Positions 1-11,015 of a stretch of DNA of 64,000 bases are shown one piece after another. Made by a program: the position numbers and the translations under genes. The DNA is from Dichotomocladium elegans. Taxonomy: Eukaryota; Mucoromycota; Mucoromycetes; Mucorales; Lichtheimiaceae. Under the pieces are notes generated by a model. The model did no database searches and was not told where the DNA came from. It worked only from the letters and a program-made list of their open reading frames with translations. The first letter of the stretch is position 1. The number at the start of each line of letters is the position of its first letter. Where the stretch lies: assembly GCA_025716815.1 (NCBI GenBank), contig JAIXMN010000001.1, forward strand, positions 558,001 to 622,000. The letters are read 5' to 3'.

Positions 1-5
1 CTTTC

Positions 6-2072
6 ATGCCAACCCGTCTGCAAGCTAAAAGGGTGTCTACCAATGTGCCGATTTATGAGGGAGAAGACGTCATCGGGTTTAACAGTGGGCTGCCTACTAC
101 CCCCCGCTTGCGCACAAACCGACAGGGCTCAGCCGTCAGCAGCGATACAGCAGTGTTCAGCCTCCGATCGAGCATGACAGGAGCTACAAGTGTCGTTAGT
201 TCCACTAACGAGTCAAGAATTGAAAGCGATTTTGACGACGAACACGAACTGGAAATTGAGACGTACAGAGCAGAGCTACAAGAGGCAGCCGTTACCATGC
301 TGTCGATTGTGCAGGCCAGTAAAGGAGATGATCAACGACGGCAGCAAACAATCGGCGCTCAGCTTTTAGGCCGCCTCGACCATTTGAGCAGCCGAACAGC
401 AGAGATGGTGGCCGCAGCAGAAAAGATACATCTTTCCAAGGAAGATGAACAGACTATGGCAGAAAACAAGCAGATTCTGCTGAGAGGGTTTGGTATTCTC
501 TTTTGTAAACTCCAGCTTATGACAGGAGAAGCAGTAATGCTGGAAACACTGCTGAGTGACATCGAGATTATTATCATGGGGATCAAAGAGCCTATCGAGT
601 CAATTGCCCACTGCCTTGAGCGACAGACGTCCATCACCAACGACAACCGATCCATAATTTCCTACGGCAGTGGCAATATCTCTTTTCTCGAAGATTTTCC
701 AATGCCACAAAAGGCAGGTGATCCCAAGTGGTATATGCAGAACAGTTACACAGCCGATGAGCTTCAATTCTCCAGTGATGGTTTGGTCAAGTCTGGTACA
801 ATTGCAGCCCTCGTTGAACGACTGACGCTCCATGATCAAACGGACATGAATTTTAATCGCACATTCCTTTTGACCTACCGCTGTTTCTGCACTTCTGCCC
901 ATCTCCTTTCTCTGCTTACAGCCCGATTCAAAATCCCAACACCCAATTCTTTGACGTTTGCCGAGCTCGAAGACTGGACGGAAAATAAGCAAAAGCTAAT
1001 CCGCCTCCGCGTTCTTAACATCATTAAGCTTTGGATCGAGCACTACCTTAACCCCGATGAGGAGCGCCAGATACTAGACGGGATCCAGGAATTCCTCCAG
1101 TCGACACCGGAATCGAGTACCAAAGCGCAGCTCGAGCGGCTCGTAGCAAAGAAACGGCTTGACAATCCCCTTCGAACGATGGTGTCCACACCGCGGAATG
1201 CACCAGAACCCATCATTCCGCGCAAGTTGACAAACTTCAAGCTACTGGACATCAATCCTCTCGAGACCGCGCGACAGCTAACCTTAATGGATTTTGGCCT
1301 CTATTGTATGATCCGGCCCTCCGAGTGCCTGAACAAAGGATGGTCGAGCCCTGATAAGACCAAAAGTCCACACATCCGCCATTATATCGAGTATAACAAC
1401 CAGCTTACTGCCTGGGTGTCCGACTCTGTCCTCAGCCAGAATGAGACCAAGAAACGTGCCAATATCATAAAGTACTGGGTCCAGGTGGCTGAGCGCTGCC
1501 GCGAGATGAATAACTTTAATACGTCTATGGCTATACTCTCCGCATTTGACAGTAGCGCCATTGGTCGATTATACCGCACATGGGAAGTGGTCGGTTCCAA
1601 ATCAAGGGCGAGCCTTAATGGACTCCGCAAGGTCTTTGGCGCCAACCGCAATTTTGCCGAGTATCGCACCCTCATCCATTCTGTCAACCCGCCATGCATC
1701 CCTTTTCTTGGCGTTTACCTCCAAGATATGACATTCATCCAAGATGGGAATCCAGATACCGTCATGGTGGGAGGTCGTAATCTCATCAATTTTGGAAAAA
1801 TGGCGAAGATTGGAGGCGTCATTCGCGATATCGAGCAATATCAAAATGTGGCTTATCCATTTCAGCATGTGGAGGTCCTTCAGACTTTCATCAAAGCCAA
1901 TCTTCAAAGCACGCGGGATGATGATACCCTTTATACAGAAAGTCTTAAGATAGAACCTAAGTAAGTATATCTTCCACTCGTTTTAGGCGACATGGTCTAA
2001 TCACATGATTTAAAAAGAGAACGCGAAGATGAGAAGGTTACACGGTTATTAGAGGAGTCCGGGTTTATTTAG
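6..2072 (+). CDS. Ras guanine nucleotide exchange factor (CDC25-type), 5' partial, two exons in view
   Basis: Exchange factor that would load a Ras-family GTPase with GTP. The frame is open to the left edge, so the true start and any N-terminal domains lie outside; Met at 6 is merely the first in view. Residues about 255-370 form the RasGEF N-terminal domain (FNRTFLLTYRCFCTS) and about 420-650 the CDC25 catalytic domain (LTLMDFGLYCMIRPSE, AIGRLYRTWEVV, FLGVYLQDMTFIQDGNP). The frame meets TAA at 1962-1964, but that stop lies within a GTAAGT donor. An intron 1961-2017 (branch-like TCTAATC, acceptor AAAAAG) joins to exon 2018-2072, which codes EREDEKVTRLLEESGFI and a TAG, a tail expected after SLKIEP in fungal CDC25 proteins. 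Family assignment is firm; the intron is inferred from sequence. Confidence 0.93.
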
Positions 2073-2472
2073 AGTAACATCATGATGCAGACGCTCCTAC
2101 CCACTCCCAAGATAATATTTAGCTATGAAATCCATTTCTTTTCTAGGCATAGCAATCCATCACGCTGCCTCCAGACTTCTAGCTACCGTTTGCTCTATAC
2201 ATATAATGTTTTCAATTAATATAAGCACAGTCGATGAAAATCCATCTTGTTGATCAAGTGAGCACTATTAGCGTACATATGCGACCAAAGAGTACTATGA
2301 TGTGGAAAGCAATTAGACTCTACGTTTAGCTCCTAGCAAAATACGTAAAATCGTGTTTAGCCCAGAATACGCATGATGACAAATCAAATGTCACATGCAT
2401 CCACCGAAACATGTCGCTTCCATCTCTTTTGTACATTTTTACATTCTGAAATGAACAACCTATTTTTTTTTT
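2073..2472. other. Intergenic, no gene seen
   Basis: Presumed 3' flank of the RasGEF gene. A/T-rich, no convincing open frame and no repeat copy recognised elsewhere in the window. Confidence 0.6.
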
Positions 2473-2865
2473 TTTTACAAAAATGGCCAAGATCATGTCG
2501 TTGATGAGCGTGGCTGTCTGAACCTATGGGTTATGTTGTTGATGAAGGAATGTACTCTCTGCAATCCGTTTGTTCTAGCACTGAATATTTGCGTAGCACT
2601 ATCTTGCAAAGATAACCCCTGAATTTACTATCACACACACGTTCCCGAGCGAAAGGATACATGTATTCGGATGAAAGAAGTGGGAATCAAGCACAGATTT
2701 TTTAAACGGATGTTTGAGAAGGTCTTGAGTGCATCAGCTGCTAGGAATCCATGTTCGTTCAGCCCAGCGATGGGCATTGCAGTACGAGAAAGACCCTGCC
2801 AGCATCTTTAAGAAACCTAACGCGAGGGGTCATTCGCGTATTCCCAATGAAGAGCATAATTTATT
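2473..2865 (+). pseudogene. Remnant of an IS630/Tc1-like transposase N-terminal region
   Basis: This stretch aligns by eye with the minus strand of 11640-12050, the N-terminal part of the broken IS630-type transposase. Shared blocks include the region coding LGIHVRSAQRWALQYEKD (here) against LGIHIRSAQRWASQYEKD (there), followed by a PNEEHK/LNEEHK-like piece. Frames are broken and the DDE part is absent. It is an old fragment and cannot code for an active enzyme. Confidence 0.75.
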
Positions 2866-3529
2866 GTATTGTTAGCTAATGGAATGTTTATACTAGCTTG
2901 AATGGTTGAGGTGTTGGTTGGTAATCAAGGTCAGATGGTAGATGTCGATCGGACTGTTATGGAGCGCTATTGTCCTACATGTCAATACTTGGTATTCGGT
3001 TAAAACATTACGGTCTTGTACATCGAATTGGTGACAATATGGTTGGGTGCACTCCTTAATGCGTCTGCGTGTGATTATTTCTGGATCGATTTCATTATAA
3101 ATAACGGGGACTTGGGGAACTGATTTTCTTTACCAATCCATCCTCTTCCTCCTCTCATGAGCCTTGAACGGTATACAACCCTATCATACCGGCTTGTTTC
3201 ATTCTGCAGCCTTCTAATATCCTGGTTCCTTTGTAAATAACGATATCAACTTTACTAAAGTGCCTCGAGAGGAGAGGATATGGGCTCTGGATGTGACTGT
3301 GGTTTGGCTGCACCCGCGCAGGTCTCCCACCATGGCTTCGTCGAGCTACTTTTGTCTTCGCCTGCTTCCTCCGTTGCTTCTGCCGCCGGTGTTGTCGTTG
3401 GTCTGTTGTCATTCCTCCTCGTTCCTTCTCCCAACCCTTCTGCCGTCGCATCCGCCGTCGACGCTCAACAGCTCTGAATCCTTCCTTTCCCCTCTGTTCC
3501 GCCATTGTTACCGCAATGACACACCTAGC
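2866..3529. other. Intergenic, no gene supported
   Basis: Holds small overlapping open frames around 3155-3520 in a C/T-rich stretch (Ser/Leu/Pro/Arg-rich translations on both strands). None shows a recognisable domain, intron pattern or second copy, so none is called. Confidence 0.5.
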
Positions 3530-3910
3530 TGTGGTGTTTTAGCTGTTTCTAAGGTGGACAGTAAGAATATGATGAGATTCGTGGATGTCTTTTATTCGAA
3601 TGAAATCGGAATCAAGATCCTCCATCGTTACACACATATATGATCTATGGAAGAGATCCTAATTAGGTCAACTGGATGTTCCCTATTGACGCGGGTACTC
3701 GATGGTGGCATTATTACAGATAAGGTACTTGTGTGTGTATCGGTGACCTCTATCATTGATTATGTGTCCTTATTCCTTTCAGACCATCCTCACGTCGGTA
3801 AAACCTCATAAAACCCCAGTGGGAGAAAAATAGAGGGAAAAAGACGGCTGAAATGGATCTGTTATAATGTTACTATCATGGATCCTTCAACCGTAATCAC
3901 CTATGCGACA
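3530..3910. mobile_element. Solo LTR, family A, with CTAGC target duplication
   Basis: A 381-bp block starting TGTGGTGTTTT and ending CACCTATGCGACA (TG...CA) is flanked by the same 5 bp, CTAGC, at 3525-3529 and 3911-3915. Related copies with their own 5-bp duplications lie at 25472-25867, 40397-40851 and 43513-43944 (the last two inverted). A shared internal block includes CACGTCGGTAAAACCTCA. No internal retroelement sequence adjoins it, so it is a solo LTR left by LTR-LTR recombination. The parent element is not in the window. Confidence 0.92.
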
Positions 3911-3915
3911 CTAGC

Positions 3916-4949
3916 TACTTCCGGGGTAAGAAGGTAGCTGATATTTTCTGTTGACTAACGGATATACATGCGACGTTGATAATATTTTCGTGTGAATTTT
4001 ACTTTTTTTGAAAATAAAGTATAGAATTGCAGATGGAATGATAACCTACATACCTTACGAATGTCAAATATCCACCCAGACTTTGTAAGATACATACAAC
4101 ATTGTTAGTTTTTCTTCCATAAATCTTTGCATTCCGTAGTAAAAAGAATCATACACCTAGAAAAGAAAACTCGTGATATATCTACTATAAAATTCAACTT
4201 TGCCATAGCCTCTCGACATGTACTGATTGGTGAAGGCATAGCCCATCATCCCCGCCGAGCAGGGTTCCTTGCATAAACTTTTCGAGGATTTTGATGAGAA
4301 TAATGCCTATTGAAAATGCCAAGTCTCAATCGCTGTTCCTCGAGTTCCGTCTGTTGACATCCTTCAGCAAAACAACGAGCCGATGGAAAGCTCAAAGAGG
4401 ATTTGACCCGCGCAGTTGGCCCACATACTGCATTGTGCCGGGAAATTGCTCCGGTCCCCGAATATATATTGGCTTTCACTAGTCTTTCTACACCAAAGAT
4501 GGTGCCCCAATCCATTGCCTTCTCGAGAAGCTTGGAATCCCGACGCTATGTGCCATACGCTGCTTTGTTATGAAGTTTTATTGTACGCTTATAAAACAAT
4601 AACGATCTTCCAATACAGCTTTCTTCTATATGGATTATGAAATCAAAATTGTCTTCTACACGGCTGCTGTTGCTGCCGGCTAACGAATATGCCTCTCGTT
4701 TGTTACAGTACAAACCTCACTGCTTCCTTTTACCCACTTACACGACATTTATGTTCCCATAGTGTATTTGTTTTCGAAAACAAAGTGCATCAGCGGCACC
4801 ACAGAATATTCTCGGAGAGGAACACCGCCAAATAGCTGGTGGCGAAAGGTGATTAACGGAGAAAACACCAGCCCAACATCCAGTATGTGGATCAACGTAA
4901 GTTAACGGTCGTATGGATAGCCTTTCTACTTCCGCATAGGAAGAACTTT
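3916..4949. other. Intergenic, no gene supported
   Basis: About 1 kb between the solo LTR and the end of the next gene. It contains only short overlapping open frames (for example 4246-4640) without recognisable domains. Part will be the 3' flank of the minus-strand gene that ends at 4950. Confidence 0.5.
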
Positions 4950-7112
4950 TTAATTGGTAAAGTGCTTGCGAAGACTCCCAAAAGTCCCTGATCTGATCAT
5001 ATGGGAAAATATTTTGGCTTGTTGTTTCGTAGCGTACAAGCGAAGGAATGGCTCTGCGCTCGCGCTGGCGCATACATCCCTGTCCTCGTCAGATAATTCT
5101 TGAGATCCACTCGGATCCTCGCCAAGTTGCTCCAAACTATTGCTGACCTGATTTAGCCTCAGCCCCAGGCTTGTCAATGGGGCTTCTTTGACCAATGCTT
5201 CCGCTGGAAAGGGTGGAAGAGACGCCCCTCTCTGGTAAAATTCAGTGTGTAGATGTTAGTCAGTGAAGCTAAGCTTGATATCCGGGATAACGCAAACCTT
5301 TCCCTTAGCTCTCAATGATGGAAATGGCGAGATCACTTCCACCACCCATTTGTATTCGTGAGTATTTGTGATAGCCCTAATTTCCTTAACCAGCACGGGG
5401 TCGAGCGCTTTACGCTTGGTTGATATCACGCTCTCTGTGACACTTGTATTCGTGGGACTATTCATAATGTACGGAGATGAGAGACTTCCGCGCATGTTGC
5501 TGGCAATGCTGGTCGAGCTATCGATAGTTGGACATGAGAGGAGAGTGACCGGTAAAGGCGCAGGGGAAGACATACGAGGATTAGACGCTGATCCCGGGGT
5601 AGCAGTAGAGCAGAGATAGTGGTACTGACGCAGAGAGATGCTATCGCCGTGGAGGATGGGGCGCCGGCGGCCGATGGCGATGTCAACATTCTTACTCGCA
5701 TGCGTGGCTAGATCATCGTCGTATTCCATTCCTAAATTCTCCATTTCAATTACCCATCGATGTTCTTCTTGTGAATTTATAGAAGGGTCCACGAGCCTAA
5801 GACTGCGTATTTTCCCTTGATCTTGCTGGCTGAGATCTCCAGGGACAGAAGCGCGAGTAAGGGCCATAACCGTCGGCGTTGTCAATAAGACTGACTCGAC
5901 AGGATATAAATAAACTTTGCTCCCACATCGGACATACTGGGACTCATACTTTGCTTCAAGCGGGTACACATCAGTGGCTGGCTTATTGGGTGGTATCCAT
6001 TCCATCTGCCAGAGTATCTGACTGCCGCTAGATAGTATATTGTTGGCGCCACAGGTGTTGAAGAGCGTCGCCGGTCCACATCCGGTTGTCGCACATGATG
6101 GTTGATTACGCCAGCTGAGATAACCATATGTGCTCAAGTTGAGTAGACGTATCGGTCTGTGAACAGGTATTCGGTGAACGACCGAATCAATTATCTCAAT
6201 GAAGACGTCCCGTTCAGTTTTGGAAAAGAACTCGTGGATTGGTCGCAAGTCACCGCGGTTAATGATCCTCCACGACAAAGCGAATGTGTGGAAGCGCTCC
6301 TCGGAATACGTCGCATCAGTCTGCCAGTGTCCTTCTAGCTAATACCAGTCTGCTCAGCGAGATAGAGAAAAAGGTTTAAACCCCTTGTTTTCTTCCCGCA
6401 CCTTCTTGTTGATCAAATAGCCTTTGTGCCCTAAATCCCTCCATTCGAGCATAGGCTTCATCCTTGGCCTGCGCCTGCCAAAGCTCGTGGAGCCTCCTCT
6501 CTCCAGAGCTACTGATATCGTATGTCTCTTCGACGTGGTGTTTGTATCCTTCCGCCAAGCAGAGCTAGCTGTCAGCGAATTGTATTCTATAAACGTAGAT
6601 CCACCCTTACCAAGCTTCAGCCGCTGAGGCCAGAGAAAACCAAACTCATTCCATAATTTACAGAGGCGCCGCCCTGCTTCAGCAGGATGGTCCGGCCAGT
6701 AGTTTAGGACGTCGTTAATGGCATTTTGCAGAGCCTCAGTAGGATGATAAATATCGTTGACTCGAAGATAAGCGTACGTAACGTACTGAATACGATGGAA
6801 TGTTTCTTGGCTGGGTTTTTCGAGACGGTGGAAGATCGTGGCACACTCTGCAAGTGCTTGAAGCGTTGCATCATCATAGAGACTCCAAAGTGCATCGGAG
6901 TGAATGAGATTATATGTCCACTGGCTATTAGTAATCAAGGTGGATGGCGGCCGCTGGTCCTTTTCGACAAGTAATCGGACCTCGGGCATTTCCTTGACAA
7001 GAAATGCCTTTCGGTGCCCTAGCTTTCCTGTAGGTAGAATTCCGTACTGCCAACTGATTTGTTTGAGGATTTTCTCATTCAATTCCCGAGGAATTGAATT
7101 GAGGCGCTCCAT
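4950..7112 (-). CDS. Unrecognised protein, four exons, about 655 aa
   Basis: Function not recognised. Four segments join in frame: exon 1 6611-7112, exon 2 6402-6548, exon 3 5298-6334, exon 4 4950-5231, together 1968 nt (656 codons with stop). Introns: 6549-6610 (GTAAGG, branch GCTGAC), 6335-6401 (GTGCGG, acceptor GCTAG), 5232-5297 (GTTTGC donor, branch CTGACTAAC, acceptor TTACCAG). Start chosen at Met 7112 (MERLNSIPRELNEKILKQIS), whose opening looks faintly F-box-like; an upstream in-frame Met at 7256 would add a hydrophobic leader of doubtful reality. The middle is mixed alpha/beta-looking (FALSWRIINRGDLRPIHEFF); the part after about residue 450 is Ser/Thr-rich and probably disordered. No transmembrane segment is obvious. 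The exon joins are inferred but agree in phase. A host gene is likelier than a transposon gene, as no copy appears elsewhere here. Confidence 0.72.
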
Positions 7113-7279
7113 AGAATAAATCTTTCGATATTGACAGATGTAGGCGGGAATGGGGAGAGCGAGAGAGAGCGCAGGAGGTGGAAAGGAAAGAGAAGGAAAG
7201 CAGAAGATCATGGGACTAAACACAGGTTCGGTCACATGTTTGCTCTGTGAAGCCAATAATAAATGTCTTTGTCATGCTG

Positions 7280-7785
7280 TGAGTTCTTCGTGGTGTACTT
7301 TATTTTGAAAGGCAAATGTCGTAAACAAGACAAAAAATGACGCATAGAATTGTATAAAGTTGTCGTATCAATAGGAAAGGAGATATCGTTAGTCTACAGA
7401 AGATATTACCCCACCCCATATACTTTGACTTACCTCCCGGCTTACACCAGCTGTATCCAGATGTGCACGCGGTGATAACCGAGGCGGAGGATCGGTGGTG
7501 CGCCAGAAGCAAACGGCAGGGGCACACTGGCGAGCATGAAGCCGGCGGAAGAGATTGACCCTTGATTATACTTTATTTTCAAAAATAAATTTCGCAGGTG
7601 GGGAAAAATTATGTCGCATGAAAATAAAATAAAATGGCGTATCAAGATGGAAAGGATTTCACATCGATTGGTTGAGAGATTTTAGTCACCAGAAAATATT
7701 ATCCCTTCCCCAACACTTTAACTTACCCCGAAGGTATCCAGATGTGTGCCGGCAATAACCGACACGGAAAATCATCGCTGTTGGC
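7280..7785. repeat. Diverged direct duplication, two units about 282 bp apart
   Basis: Two blocks align in the same order. Each has ACTTTATTTT, then GTATCAA.A..GAAAGGA, then AATATTA-type and ACTTACC (reverse: GGTAAGT) motifs, then GTATCCAGATGTG and ATAACCGA. GTATCCAGATGTG recurs at about 7452 and 7734. The second unit runs into the 3' end of the Fanzor relic (minus strand). The conserved minus-strand GGTAAGT looks like a splice donor in both units. Origin unclear: a duplicated transposon end or a duplicated exon/intron. Confidence 0.6.
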
Positions 7786-10298
7786 GACCTCGTCCTGGCC
7801 CTCTTGGCCGCCCTGGTCCTCTTCGTCTCACCCTTCGCTCGTCGGGCTCTGGTGATCTAGCCCTTCTTGCTAGGCGCCTGTCACCACCCGCAGGTGCTCG
7901 CCGAAACCTTTCCGGGACCATGCCATCGGCCCGAAAACTCCTGAGAATATGTATCATATTCAGGCAGGCCGCCATATCACGGTTCCACAATCGCTGCCGA
8001 GGAGCGCCCTCTGCCATGCCTGCTGTACAGTTTTGATTTGAGCATCTGCACAGAATAAGCGACATTAGATTATCATTATTGTTCCAAACTCCTCCGCGAA
8101 TAAGGCTTCATACTGTAACAGTACAGGCACTGTTGTGCGAGTACTTACAAAGAGCGTCTGATATACAGCGTGGAGGAAGCGCGAACGCGACGAGAAGAAC
8201 GATGATTATAATAATACAACGTGGGGATGCCCGACGTCACAGGGCATCCTTGTTTATATAGTAAACAGTAGCGGGGTAATTACAGTGGTATACATATAGG
8301 ATCGTCGTACAGAGAAAGTGAGTGTGGTACATAATGTCGTCGCCGGAGATGCGGTCTTGATCGTGATCGTTATCCTTGTAGTATCTTGGTCGTCGGTCAA
8401 GAGTGACCCGACACTGTAGCTACTGCTACACATACCGTAGCAGGCCATGACAGATAACGTTTGGATTCTCGGCTCTTCGATAGGGGCGTGGGTTGGGTAC
8501 CCTCCGGAACGTAGAAAGGCTCTCGGTCTCGCACGCGGGGCAACATCTGCTGGTCTTGAATTCGTCGATCAAGTATACATCAAAGCGACGTTCGCCTTGC
8601 TTGAGAAGTCGCCGGAATCCAACACCGCGGATTGGCTCGTGGTATCGAGTGTTCGGGGCAGACCAATTACCCATCACAAATACCGCGTTGGGGCCAAACT
8701 TGTTGATCAGACCGTCCCTCAGCTTCTCATCTGCTCGTTGTTTGTTGATGTACGGCGACAGACGGAGCTTCCGGAAAAGAGGTTGGGGATCGGCATTATG
8801 GGTGGTAGTATTCGCATAGAAGTCCTCGAGAACTTGGGACACCTGGGACCGGACAAGCAGGAAGCGGTCATAGTCGGCACGATCCAAGCTGCGGGAATGC
8901 TCGCCAGCCATCCGTGCCTCGGCATGCACGACTTCAAGTTCCTCATTCTTGAGCCTCTGCAATAACCTGCGGTACTTCTTGGTCTTGCGCACCTTGTCCT
9001 GACGAGGTTTGGAGTATCGGAACGTCAGACGGGCACCTCACTCCTGCCTGGAATTCTCTGAGACTCAGAAAAGGAGGTCCCTCCTCCCAGGGTCGACGGT
9101 GACGCACCTACCAGCAATATTCTGGTATTCCTGTGATGTCAGCATGCTGACATAATTGGTCTCCTCCTCGACTCCTCGGTACTTTGCTTCGTATGATGGT
9201 CGTTGATTGATTGTCCTTTTGAAAACAGTGACGCCTACTCCATCAGTATGGATTGTGCCATGGAACTCTATCGTTCCTCCTTCCTGGGGTCTGAAAGCAC
9301 GAGAGTCGAGGTCCACAACCTCTCCCCACAGAGCCAACTTCTGGCTGATGTCGTGTCTTGGCCTCTTTAGAATATGCTGGACAAGAATCGTGGTGTCGAT
9401 CTGCATATAGCAAGGGGCCCAGGATCGGCGAAGCGGAAAACATTGGAAGCTGCGAAGACCATTGCGTTGGAAAACATAGGCAAGCTCTATGAACGGCCGG
9501 AAGTGGTTGGCTGAACGCGCCTTGGCGTCGTAGTAGATGCTTTGTTGTTGGAACTGGCACCCTTGGGGATAAGCATCCAAGTCCGGTTGGATCTGGTCGA
9601 ATGCTTGTCTGAGGAAAGCTGGTTCCGCCGGAATGTCATCCCTCCGCACACCTCGGCGGGCAATGGCGAGCTTGAAGCCTGTGGCATGGCGAGTTATGGT
9701 GTCGTAAATATCCTGGAGGATTTGCTCCTCGGTCCAGCCGAGTGCGTCCAGTTCACGTCTCCTCGCCGCTTTCCGTTCTCGAATGTTCAGGAGAGCATTC
9801 ACCGCGCGCCGAAGGTGCTGCCCGAACCGCATGTTGATATTGTTGCAGTATGCAGCAAACATCTTCTTACCTTCGAACGCAGAGCATTACTGGGAATTCT
9901 TGAGCTGCGGCGGTTGGTACTGGGTGGCCTCGAGGTAATCCTCCAAAAACTCGCCATCAGAGCTCGGCACTTGCCGGAAACCCCCGGGTTTGACGAATTC
10001 GCTTGTCGAGCATGGAGAGCCACACCTCAGAGAAGAACTTTTCGTGCAGGAACTGTTGGATGTTGAAGTCCGGCTCGCGTTCGGGCTTACGTAGGAAGAT
10101 GTACTTGGCGAAGCCGTACGCATGGGTTGTTGTCGCATGGACAACAACGACCAAGTCCATCAACGGTTGGCGGTAGGCGAGGTTCCAGCAGATGCCTCGT
10201 ATAGAGGTCTTGACACCTAACATACGGTCAGGGGGCCTGAGGTTGGGTTGGGCAGGGTTTACGCCCCTCCTCCTTGTGGGGTCGACAAGTTGTTCCAT
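7772..10298 (-). pseudogene. Fanzor (eukaryotic TnpB-like RNA-guided nuclease), degraded
   Basis: Fanzors are eukaryotic TnpB relatives: RuvC nucleases guided by an omega-RNA, carried by transposons. Reading the minus strand from 10298: an N-terminal part with FNIQQFLHEKFFSEVWLSML; after a frameshift near 10,000, EFLEDYLEATQYQPPQLKN; then NNINMRFGQHLRRAVNALLN (from 9862); RuvC-I VTVDPGRRDLLF (ends 9068); RFRKL-like spacer; HEPIRGVGFRRLLKQ; DEFKTSRCCPAC (zinc ribbon, first half); CHGLLR joined across an intron 8046-8435 (donor GTATGT, acceptor GTGCAG) to CSNQNC and the RuvC-III motif WNRDMAACLNM. In-frame stops at 9887-9889 (TAA), 9065-9067 and 9038-9040 (TGA) plus the frameshift make it a pseudogene. 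The usual RuvC-II glutamate position seems replaced; HEPIRG or the E of DEFKTS could serve, as in other Fanzors. The Arg/Gly/Pro-rich end beyond 7930 is of doubtful frame. Confidence 0.82.
8226..8249. repeat. 8-bp inverted repeat (hairpin) inside the Fanzor intron
   Basis: GGATGCCC and GGGCATCC lie about 9 nt apart, enough for a short stem-loop. It falls within the inferred 390-nt intron of the Fanzor relic. A regulatory or guide-RNA role is not shown; it may be chance. Confidence 0.4.
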
Positions 10299-11015
10299 GT
10301 CTTCACCAGTAGAGGGCTGTGATATTATCTCTTTAGCACAAATCTTCTAGTCATGTCTTATTCCAGAAGCCTCACCGTCTAATGTCGGAATGTGCTTTTG
10401 TGTTCTTCGCCTTGGGTTGTATAAATTGTGTAAGGTGAGAGAGATGTGTAATACGAGTGTGTTTGTAACGGGTTTTAGAATACGCAAGTGGTAAAGAAAA
10501 CGGCTTGGTCGAACCTCATTATTTTATAGTAAATCAAGGTCTCCGTTCCAACCTGCGTGGATGGGGTACTATGAAGTGCATATCATATGATAAGCAAAAA
10601 TACTCACTACAATGAAATGTTATATAGGTTATCGATTTCAGCCTGTTGGACAGTTACCGGAGAGGGGTGCGAGGGGTAGGCACTGGTCAGGGCCCCCTGG
10701 TTCATCCGCTGCAACCGGCCCTCTAATTGGTGGATGAGTTCAAGGTCACCCTCCTCTTCAATGTCAAGCATTCATTGCAATGAATGCACTGTATCCATGT
10801 TCCTTTTTAGGGAAACATTCTACTGCTGCATTTTTTCATCCTTGTTTCCTTTATACGTCAACTTTTTTGATGGAACAATTGTGCTCATCACCAAACTTTA
10901 ACAATTTAAAGATAGGAGTGTGCAGCGCAGACATACTGATTATGGGCCATGTATTCATGTCACTTACCCTGGGAACTCTCTAATCTGAAACTCATATTCC
11001 TAGGAATAAGATACC
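10299..11015. other. 5' flank of the Fanzor relic; no gene established
   Basis: On the minus strand a TATA-like CAATTTATACAACC lies near 10420, suitably placed for the Fanzor start at 10298. A 54-codon open frame (10607-10771, minus, starting MLDIEEEGDLELIHQLEGRL) ends next to a GTGAGT donor and could be an upstream coding exon, but no partner exon is clear. Nothing else is recognised. Confidence 0.35.

Noticed and set aside
3260..3643. 127-codon frame rich in Leu, Ser and Pro
   Set aside because: Runs into a solo LTR; composition bias in a C/T-rich stretch explains it.
4738..5073. Alternative reading of the last exon of the 4950-7112 gene
   Set aside because: It would need a further splice that is not visible; the frame ending at 4950 joins in phase.
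8079..9018. Plus-strand frames of up to 172 codons opposite the Fanzor
   Set aside because: Antisense shadows of the Fanzor coding sequence.
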